Shown: positions 1-5,937 of the stretch, one piece after another | Layout: every line of letters starts with the position of its first letter | Numbering within the stretch: the first letter of the stretch is position 1 | NCBI GenBank assembly: GCA_022837365.1 | Contig: JALHHV010000091.1 | Coordinates: 1-6,107 of the forward strand | Origin: Desulfovibrio sp. | GTDB lineage: Bacteria; Desulfobacterota; Desulfovibrionia; Desulfovibrionales; Desulfovibrionaceae | Direction: 5' to 3' | Length of the DNA: 6,107 nucleotides | Translations under genes and position numbers: made by a program | The notes under the pieces: generated by a model | Seen by the model: only the letters and a program-made list of their open reading frames with translations | Told to the model about the DNA's origin: nothing | The model's database searches: none

Positions 1-35
1 CTGACGCCGCCACGGCGCGGAATCCCCGCACCTCG

Positions 36-323
36 TCACACGATCCGAGGGACAATGAAAAATTCGTGGTCGGCCTCCGGCGCATTGCGCAGCACGTCCT
101 CGCGCGTGCAGCGCGGGGCGGCCTCGTCGGGACGCAGGGCCGTGGCGTGCTCCACGGGGCTGTACAACGGCTCGACACCCGTGGTGTCGAGGCCGTTGAG
201 CATCTCCATGTAGCCCAGGATGTCGCCGAACTGCCGGGCGAAGGTTTCAAGCCGGGCCTCGTCCGGGGCCAGCCGGGCCAGCCGCGCGATGGCGGCCACC
301 TGATCGGTGTTGATGGTGGTCAT
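36..323 (-). CDS. gatC: Asp/Glu-tRNA amidotransferase subunit GatC
   Basis: This 95-residue protein has the usual length of GatC, the small subunit of the GatCAB amidotransferase. In the cytoplasm GatCAB converts misacylated Glu-tRNA(Gln) and/or Asp-tRNA(Asn) to Gln-tRNA(Gln)/Asn-tRNA(Asn); GatC helps GatA and GatB assemble. Family signatures are visible: an N-terminal helical segment with [11 protein letters not shown] (about residues 12-22), the ALRPDE motif (about 62-67), and the diagnostic tail [16 protein letters not shown] (about 80-95). The ATG at 323 is preceded by AGGA six nt upstream, and the ORF ends in TGA. It follows the LpoA-like gene by 24 nt on the same strand, so cotranscription is likely. 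In many bacteria gatA follows gatC; here only 35 nt remain to the window edge and no gatA start can be confirmed. The assignment is secure; which tRNA is the substrate cannot be told from this gene. Confidence 0.95.
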   Translation of the reverse strand: MTTINTDQVAAIARLARLAPDEARLETFARQFGDILGYMEMLNGLDTTGVEPLYSPVEHATALRPDEAAPRCTREDVLRNAPEADHEFFIVPRIV

Positions 324-329
324 GATCGG

Positions 330-333
330 TCCT
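330..333 (-). promoter_or_regulatory. gatC ribosome binding site
   Basis: On the minus strand AGGA lies six nt before the ATG at 323. It sits inside the 24-nt spacer after the upstream stop codon, which supports both the chosen gatC start and reading of the gene from a shared transcript. Confidence 0.6.
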
Positions 334-347
334 GTATGACGTACGGA

Positions 348-2366
348 TTATTGCGGGGTGGCGGTGGCGGCGGCCTTGGCCCGGGCCTCGTGGCGTTCGC
401 GGGTGCGTTCCAGCTTCTGGCGGAACTCCGTGGGCTCCACGGGCCTGAAGCCGTCGGACGCGGGCGTGAACAGGAACAGGTCCTGCGAGGCCCGGCCGTC
501 GGCGGACCAGTGCAGGGCGCCCATGGCCCATTGCATGCGCTGGGCGTCGGCCAGGCGGCGGTTCACCTCCTCCGGGGTCCAGCCTGTTTCCGGCAGGCCC
601 AGGGTGGTGGCGAAGCGCACGAAGTCGTAGCCCAGCCCCACCCAGAAGTCGGGGGCGTCGGGGTTGCCCGCCTCGCGCAGGGTGCGCGCCAGGGCGTCGC
701 CCGCGGGCGAGGACTGCGCGCCGTTCCACGCGCCGGGAAACACGGCCAGGCCGAAGTTGCGCACGTCCACGCCCTTCTGCCCGGCCAGCCCCTGCTCCCA
801 CAGGGTGGTGCCCAGCAGCACCTGCCGGTCCTCGCCGTGAAAGAACAGGTTGGGCACCAACATCTCGGTGTTCTTCCAGCCGTCGGGCAGGAAGGTGGCC
901 TCGAAGGTGGCGGCGGGCACGGGATAACTGTTGACGGTGCGCACCTTCACGAAGTTGCCTGCGATGCGGTTCCATTCCTGGTGCCTGCTCGCCGGGTAGG
1001 ACATGGTGGAGGCCACGCTGCCGCCGCGCGCGCGGGCCCGCTCGGCGAAGAGCGAGGCCATCCTGCCGCCGAAGGCGTCGTCCGGGTGCAGCACGCCGTA
1101 GCTGGTCACGCCCAGGTTGTCCCGGGTGAAGTTCAGCAGCGCGTCGACCTGGTCGTCGGGGCTGGTGAAGAAGCGCCACGCCACGCGGCCCTCGTCGCTG
1201 CCGTCAAGCTGCGGCAGAAAGGTGAAGAAGGCGCGCTGGCCGGTCAGGCCGCGTTCCCTGGCGGCATTGAAGTTGTTGGTGCGCAGCGGCCCGCCCACCA
1301 CCAGGCACTGGGGCGGCAGGGCGGCCAGCTTGTCCAGCCAGTCGGGCGATTCGGTGTTCAGCACCACCACCTCGACCTCCACGCCGGTGCGCGAAAGCTC
1401 CCACTGGGCCGCGCCCGCCCCGCGCGAGATCTTCCAGCCGATGTTGCCGAAGGCGCCGGTCATGGGCAGGGCCAGGGCCACGGTGCGCGAGGCGCGCATG
1501 CCGCCCTGCTCCAGCGGTGTCAGCACCCCGCCGAGCAGGTTGGGATCGTTGAAGTTGCCGCTGCGCTGCAACCGGGTGAGGGTTTCCAGCGCGCGCAGCG
1601 AACCGGCGTTGGCGGCGGCCATGCGCCGGGCCGACTCCAGTTCGATGATGTTGTACGGGTAGCGGCCCTCGTTTTCCGGGGTCACGCTGGCGGCCAGATT
1701 GTCCACCGTGGCCTGGTCGGCGCGCTTCAGTTCGTCGAGCAGGCGGTTTTCCAGCGCGGCGCGGAAGGACTGGCTGCCCGCGCCGCCCCCGCCCTGCGCG
1801 CCCGCCTGGGACCACAGGCTGGACAGGGTCTGGAGCGAGCCGGGAATGTCGCCCCCTTCCCACTGCCGGGTGGCCACGATGAGCCCGGCCTGCGCGCGCA
1901 GGCCCCACGGACGCGCCTGGTCGCCGAACACCCCGCTGGCGCGCTGGCGGCTTTCGTTTCTGGAAATGCGGGTCATGGCGCGGTACCAGGTGTCCTGCCA
2001 TTCCTGCCCGGCGTCGGCGGCGGGGTCCAGCCTGCGCCACGCCTCCAGGCCGTCCAGGGCCAGGTTGGGGTGGGCGTTGGCCTCGGCCGCGATGCTGTAG
2101 CCGCGCCATGCGCCCAGGCGTTCCTCGGGCGTGATGTCGGTGCGCGCGGTCATCATGCCGAAGATGCGTTCGGCCGTGGCCGCGTCGCCGCGCGCGAGGG
2201 CCTCGTTGCCCTCGTCCAGCACGGAGCGCCGCACCGGCTGCTGGGCCTGCGGGGTGACCGGTTCCTGCGGAATGATGATGGACCGCTTGCCGCCGCACCC
2301 GGCGGCGGAAAGCATCATGAGCGCGAGCAGGGCCAGGACCGTGGCGCGCGAAAGAACGTGCTGCAT
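348..2366 (-). CDS. LpoA-like lipoprotein with periplasmic binding protein fold
   Basis: This is a predicted lipoprotein of 672 residues if it starts at the ATG at 2366. The N-terminus has an Arg at residue 7, a Leu/Ala/Met-rich hydrophobic core and a lipobox-like LSAAGC, with the lipidated Cys at residue 24 (codon 2295-2297). Gly at +2 is compatible with sorting to the outer membrane. Residues about 45-285 are Ala/Leu/Arg-rich and look like TPR-type helices (for example LDEGNEALARGDAATAERIF). From about 294 a type I periplasmic-binding fold (Peripla_BP_6/LpoA kind) begins with RTVALALPMTGAFGNIGW, followed by VLHPDDAFGGRM near 425. That domain order matches LpoA, the outer-membrane activator of class A penicillin-binding proteins, so a peptidoglycan-synthesis role is inferred; a solute-binding or other envelope role is possible. 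The frame stays open to an ATG at 2525, adding 53 Arg-rich residues, and another ATG lies at 2390. None of these starts has a clear Shine-Dalgarno; 2366 was chosen because it gives a normal signal peptide. Confidence 0.75.
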   Translation of the reverse strand: MQHVLSRATVLALLALMMLSAAGCGGKRSIIIPQEPVTPQAQQPVRRSVLDEGNEALARGDAATAERIFGMMTARTDITPEERLGAWRGYSIAAEANAHPNLALDGLEAWRRLDPAADAGQEWQDTWYRAMTRISRNESRQRASGVFGDQARPWGLRAQAGLIVATRQWEGGDIPGSLQTLSSLWSQAGAQGGGGAGSQSFRAALENRLLDELKRADQATVDNLAASVTPENEGRYPYNIIELESARRMAAANAGSLRALETLTRLQRSGNFNDPNLLGGVLTPLEQGGMRASRTVALALPMTGAFGNIGWKISRGAGAAQWELSRTGVEVEVVVLNTESPDWLDKLAALPPQCLVVGGPLRTNNFNAARERGLTGQRAFFTFLPQLDGSDEGRVAWRFFTSPDDQVDALLNFTRDNLGVTSYGVLHPDDAFGGRMASLFAERARARGGSVASTMSYPASRHQEWNRIAGNFVKVRTVNSYPVPAATFEATFLPDGWKNTEMLVPNLFFHGEDRQVLLGTTLWEQGLAGQKGVDVRNFGLAVFPGAWNGAQSSPAGDALARTLREAGNPDAPDFWVGLGYDFVRFATTLGLPETGWTPEEVNRRLADAQRMQWAMGALHWSADGRASQDLFLFTPASDGFRPVEPTEFRQKLERTRERHEARAKAAATATPQ

Positions 2367-2547
2367 CGTGGGTACCGTGGTGTGCACCATGGGGTGGACC
2401 GTTGGTTGCCGGGTGGCCCGCGCGGACCTGCCGTACGGGGTTGCCGCGCGGAAAACGCGCCGAAGGCGAAAACCGGCGCAGGGGCGGAACCCGGTGCCGC
2501 GAAACGGGCGGACGTGCCTTGGCATGCCCTGCGGCGAATCGCGTCAG

Positions 2548-2574
2548 GCTATACATTGTGGCCCCGGAATGCAA
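2548..2574 (-). promoter_or_regulatory. Candidate promoter of the lipoprotein gene
   Basis: On the minus strand TTGCAT (2574-2569) is separated by 15 nt from TATAGC (2553-2548). Each box matches the sigma70 consensus at four or more positions, but the spacer is shorter than ideal. Transcription would start near 2541, which gives a leader of about 175 nt to the ATG at 2366. The site stands in a short A/T-richer patch in an otherwise GC-rich gap. It is a weak prediction. Confidence 0.3.
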
Positions 2575-2575
2575 G

Positions 2576-2636
2576 CGGGGCGCGCCCTGCGCCCGGCCTT
2601 GCCCCCTGGGACCGGCCGGACGCGCGACGCGCCCCG
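2576..2636 (-). repeat. Nested GC-rich inverted repeats downstream of dnaK
   Basis: The outer arms CGGGGCGCG (2576-2584) and CGCGCCCCG (2628-2636) are exact complements. Inside them CCGGCC (2593-2598) and GGCCGG (2614-2619) form a second stem with a 15-nt loop. In the dnaK transcript this could fold into a long hairpin. There is no U-run after it, so it is not a typical intrinsic terminator; it could mark a factor-dependent end or a 3' stabilising structure, or be chance in GC-rich DNA. The lipoprotein promoter candidate lies immediately beyond it. Confidence 0.3.
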
Positions 2637-2688
2637 TGACATTCCATCCTTGCCCCCGCCATGCGCGCGGGCGGCCAGGGACGGCGGA

Positions 2689-4602
<1,914 letters not shown>

Positions 4603-4608
4603 TGTCTT

Positions 4609-4615
4609 CCTCCTC
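4609..4615 (-). promoter_or_regulatory. dnaK ribosome binding site
   Basis: GAGGAGG on the minus strand lies six nt before the ATG at 4602. It is close to a perfect anti-16S complement and fixes the dnaK start, ruling out the longer in-frame extension that begins at 4878. Confidence 0.9.
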
Positions 4616-4697
4616 AAAGGGTACGCGAACGCATCGCGGAATGATCTTGCGCTGGCCGCCGTCCCGGTGCGAGCCGTTCCGGCGCTGGCTGGTGTGA

Positions 4698-4725
4698 ATA
4701 GTAAGGCGGGGTTGCCCGTCGTAAA
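4698..4725 (-). promoter_or_regulatory. dnaK: Candidate sigma70-type dnaK promoter
   Basis: On the minus strand TTTACG (4725-4720) and TACTAT (4703-4698) are separated by 16 nt. Each matches four of six consensus positions. Transcription would begin near 4691, giving a leader of about 90 nt before the dnaK ATG. It overlaps the -10 element of the sigma32-like candidate, so the two are alternatives or a tandem pair. Confidence 0.4.
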
Positions 4726-4751
4726 GAGGGGAAGGCCAATTTTTCGTGCAA
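4724..4751 (-). promoter_or_regulatory. dnaK: Candidate sigma32-like heat-shock promoter of dnaK
   Basis: On the minus strand CTTGCAC (TTGCAC at 4751-4746) is followed after 14 nt by CCCCTCTT (4731-4724). The E. coli-type RpoH consensus is CTTGAAA and CCCCATNT with a 11-16 nt spacer, so the CCCC block and spacing fit while both boxes carry substitutions. A heat-shock promoter is expected for dnaK when CIRCE is absent, and no CIRCE-type TTAGCACTC/GAGTGCTAA pair occurs in 4603-5023. This is a pattern match only. Confidence 0.4.
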
Positions 4752-4866
4752 GGATGTGCACCGGCCCGATTCGTGCGGGGTCCACGCGAGGTTGGCGCGG
4801 GGTTGCGGGGCGGGAAATGCGCATGGCGGCGCGCGGGCGGGACGAAGCGGCCCCCCGAAACACCGA

Positions 4867-4891
4867 CGGCCCCGGCACAATGCCGGGGCCG
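4867..4891 (-). terminator. Perfect 11-bp hairpin, probable terminator
   Basis: CGGCCCCGGCA (4867-4877) and TGCCGGGGCCG (4881-4891) are exact complements around a three-base loop. On the minus strand the stem is followed by TCGGTGTTTCGG, a short interrupted T stretch rather than a clean U-run. It lies 132 nt beyond the stop of the 115-aa gene and more than 100 nt upstream of the dnaK promoter candidates, the right place to separate the two transcription units. The hairpin is certain; terminator function is inferred. Confidence 0.55.
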
Positions 4892-5023
4892 AAGGGGGAT
4901 CCTTGCCATAGCTGCGATGGTTGGAGGAAGGAGAAAATCTGGAGTCAGGACAGATTGAGGACGGTTCCGGACACCTTGCCCGGCCTGCGGGCGCGGCCTC
5001 TCACGGACGCAACGGCCGGGTGC

Positions 5024-5371
5024 CTATGCGAGGCCCATCTCGTGCCGCAACCACTCCTTGATCTCGGGGGTGGGCTCGTAGATGCCGCGCAGGTCGCCGA
5101 ACTCGGCCAGGAAACGATTGGCCAGCCGTTCGGGCAGCGGGGCGCTGTAGATGTCCTCCGCCGCCTCGGAATTGCGGCGCACCAGGCGCACCACCGGGCG
5201 CGAGCCCCAGGTGTCCACCACGAAATAGGTGGATACGTCGTCCTTGGAGCGCACCGGGGGGTATTCCGAATGCCAGTTGTTGTTGCCCCACTCAAGGTAC
5301 ATGGTCACCGCGTGCTCGGGGCTGAGGTTCCAGTCGATATCCATGTGGCCGAGCGTCTTCAGGTCTTGCAT
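5024..5371 (-). CDS. Conserved-looking small protein of unknown function
   Basis: This 115-residue soluble-looking protein has no signal peptide or membrane segment. It is rich in charged and aromatic residues, with several Trp (for example DIDWNL near residue 11, YLEWGNNNWHSEYPP around 25-39 and DTWGSRPVVRLVRR around 53-66) and a probably helical C-terminus (PERLANRFLAEFGDL, then EIKEWLRHEMGL). The mix of strand-like and helical segments suggests a folded domain rather than a chance ORF. The ATG at 5371 has GGGAG six nt upstream; an internal ATG at 5344 has no such signal. The gene ends in TAG, and a strong hairpin lies 132 nt downstream. I do not recognise the family with confidence; it may be one of the lineage-restricted families named after Desulfovibrio vulgaris loci, DVU0772 being the one that comes to mind, but this is unverified. 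It precedes dnaK on the same strand, with a 421-nt gap that argues against an operon. Confidence 0.8.
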   Translation of the reverse strand: MQDLKTLGHMDIDWNLSPEHAVTMYLEWGNNNWHSEYPPVRSKDDVSTYFVVDTWGSRPVVRLVRRNSEAAEDIYSAPLPERLANRFLAEFGDLRGIYEPTPEIKEWLRHEMGLA

Positions 5372-5377
5372 CGTTCA

Positions 5378-5382
5378 CTCCC
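5378..5382 (-). promoter_or_regulatory. Ribosome binding site of the 115-aa gene
   Basis: GGGAG on the minus strand lies six nt before the ATG at 5371. This decides between the two possible Met starts in favour of the longer protein. Confidence 0.6.
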
Positions 5383-5405
5383 GCCGTGTGGGTTCGCGTG
5401 CCAAG

Positions 5406-5500
5406 TGGCCTGCACGCCGCTGTTGCGTAAAATATCTCGCTGATGGCCTGCGCGCCGCCTGTTGTGTAAAACATCTCGTTGACGGCCTGCATGCCGCCGA
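5406..5500. repeat. Imperfect 38/39-nt tandem direct repeat, about 2.5 copies
   Basis: Copy 1 (5406-5443, 38 nt) and copy 2 (5444-5482, 39 nt) agree at 34 of 39 aligned positions; they differ by four transitions and one single-base indel. A partial third copy follows from 5483 and keeps only the GC-rich half (GGCCTGC..GCCGCC). Each full copy has a GC-rich part and an A/T-rich core of the type GTAAAATATCTC, which stands out from the surrounding composition. The array lies 35 nt upstream of the 115-aa gene, covering its expected promoter region, so the copies may be operator or promoter modules; no convincing -35/-10 pair was found in them. Confidence 0.75.
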
Positions 5501-5545
5501 GGCGTCCAAATTCCGCGTGGCCGCCTCCCCCGCCTGCGGGCATCC

Positions 5546-5592
5546 GGTCACCTGAGCGGGCCGGGCTGCCACTCCCGGCCCGCAGGTGAACC
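5546..5592. repeat. Large bulged hairpin in the divergent intergenic region
   Basis: CACCTG (5549-5554) pairs with CAGGTG (5583-5588), and CGGGCCGGG (5557-5565) with CCCGGCCCG (5574-5582). The loop is eight nt (CTGCCACT) and AG at 5555-5556 forms a bulge, for 15 paired bases in all; GGT/ACC can extend the base across a one-nt bulge. Neither strand has a T-run after it, so a simple intrinsic terminator is unlikely. It may be a 5'-leader structure of a minus-strand transcript or an element between the divergent units. Confidence 0.55.
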
Positions 5593-5671
5593 GTCGCCAA
5601 TGTGAAGGAGAGAGAGTGTGGCTGAGGAAGCACCACTCGACTACACAGTAACAATTACCATTACCGTGTCA

Positions 5672-5706
5672 ACGTGTTTCCGGAAAATTTCCGGCACGTC
5701 TGCCGG
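5672..5706. repeat. Dyad CCGGAAA-A-TTTCCGG with overlapping alternative stem
   Basis: CCGGAAA (5680-5686) and TTTCCGG (5688-5694) are exact complements around one central A, and ACGTG (5672-5676) with CACGT (5695-5699) extends the symmetry after a three-base offset. The right arm also belongs to a second possible stem, CCGGC (5691-5695) with GCCGG (5702-5706). The near-perfect, A/T-centred dyad could be a protein-binding operator; the two mutually exclusive stems could also act in RNA. No regulator can be named from the sequence. Confidence 0.45.
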
Positions 5707-5762
5707 TCATACCGCTTTCCCCTCCCCCCCCCCGGCGCAGGCCCATGCCGGGCATCGTCGGC

Positions 5763-5792
5763 TTGACGGTTGGTGTCCGGTATGTCTTTATG
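5763..5792 (+). promoter_or_regulatory. Candidate promoter of the plus-strand gene
   Basis: TTGACG (5763-5768) matches five of six -35 positions. TTTATG (5787-5792), or CTTTAT one base earlier, supplies a weak -10 after 18 or 17 nt. The predicted transcription start is close to 5799, about 139 nt upstream of the ATG at 5938. The good -35 and the position make it the best promoter candidate in this gap, but the -10 matches only three positions. Confidence 0.4.
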
Positions 5793-5798
5793 GTGACG

Positions 5799-5834
5799 GT
5801 GGGAAAGCCCGGGGCCATGCCCGGCCTTTCCCAC
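5799..5834 (+). other. Stem-loop at the predicted 5' end of the plus-strand transcript
   Basis: GTGGGAAAG (5799-5807) pairs with CTTTCCCAC (5826-5834). After one C/C mismatch, CCGGG (5809-5813) pairs with CCCGG (5820-5824), closing a six-base loop. With the promoter at 5763-5792 the messenger would begin at the base of this hairpin, an arrangement known in some mRNAs to protect the 5' end. It has no downstream T-run, so it is probably not a terminator of upstream transcription. Confidence 0.5.
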
Positions 5835-5927
5835 GTAGTTCGGACATGGTTCCGCCCGTTGCCGCCCGCCCTGCTGCCAGCCTGCGCGCGGGTCCGGCGG
5901 CGGGCCCTTCTCGCAACACCGCGACCT

Positions 5928-5933
5928 GGGAGG
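5928..5933 (+). promoter_or_regulatory. Ribosome binding site of the plus-strand gene
   Basis: GGGAGG lies four nt before the ATG at 5938, or five nt if GGAG is taken as the core. This supports independent initiation at that ATG, whether or not the upstream frame is translated. Confidence 0.65.
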
Positions 5934-5937
5934 ATAC

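Larger units (their letters stand above)
2367..2688. other. Intergenic region between dnaK and the lipoprotein gene
   Basis: This is 322 nt without a supported gene. It holds the in-frame, Arg-rich upstream extension of the lipoprotein frame (2367-2525), the weak promoter candidate and the nested inverted repeats. The extension could be translated if 2525 is the true start, but its composition does not resemble a signal peptide and it is more likely untranslated leader. Nothing else was recognised. Confidence 0.5.
4603..5023. other. Intergenic region upstream of dnaK
   Basis: This is 421 nt without a supported gene. From left to right it holds the dnaK leader with its ribosome binding site, the overlapping sigma70-like and sigma32-like promoter candidates, an 8-nt direct repeat GCGCTGGC (4649-4656 and 4682-4689), the strong hairpin at 4867-4891, and about 130 nt of 3' flank of the next gene. 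A purine-rich GGAGGAAGGAG lies on the plus strand near 4922-4932 but no start codon follows at a usable distance. Confidence 0.5.
5372..5937. other. Divergent intergenic region rich in repeats and dyads
   Basis: This is 566 nt between two outward-facing genes. In order it holds the tandem repeat, a small palindrome CCCGC-CT-GCGGG (5529-5540), the large bulged hairpin, an AAGGAG (5605-5610) placed seven nt before a GTG at 5618, an A/T-rich island (5648-5665), the CCGGAAA dyad, a run of ten C (5724-5733), the plus-strand promoter candidate and the 5' stem-loop. The GTG at 5618 opens a frame that runs to 5941 and overlaps the next ATG as ATGA, but after about 25 codons its composition looks non-coding, so it is not called as a gene. 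Confidence 0.6.

Noticed and set aside
1..35. Start of gatA downstream of gatC.
   Set aside because: Cotranscription with gatA is common, but no ATG with a ribosome binding site and no GatA-like residues can be read in these 35 nt.
66..2639. 857-codon open frame on the plus strand opposite gatC and the lipoprotein gene.
   Set aside because: Its Gly/Ala/Arg/His-rich composition mirrors the codon bias of the minus-strand genes, and it spans two real genes and their intergenic gap.
4603..4878. 92-residue N-terminal extension of DnaK.
   Set aside because: The canonical Hsp70 start [10 protein letters not shown] at 4602 has a near-perfect Shine-Dalgarno. The extension is Arg/Pro/Ala-rich and contains the promoter candidates.
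4603..5023. CIRCE operator for HrcA before dnaK.
   Set aside because: Neither TTAGCACTC nor GAGTGCTAA, or a close variant pair, was found.
5397..5403. Perfect TGGCACG, the -24 element of a sigma54 promoter, on the minus strand before the 115-aa gene.
   Set aside because: The required GC of the -12 element is not present at the correct distance; CA occurs there instead.
5520..5640. Cobalamin riboswitch or tRNA-like structure suggested by the long GC stem and the GTGG..CCAC pairing.
   Set aside because: The conserved cobalamin boxes are missing, no cloverleaf with anticodon and T-arm can be drawn, and no B12-related gene follows.
5292..5654. 120-codon minus-strand frame that translates the tandem repeat as 13-residue blocks.
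   Set aside because: It overlaps the start of the better-supported 115-aa gene, the block periodicity breaks at copy 1, and there is no good Shine-Dalgarno before its start.
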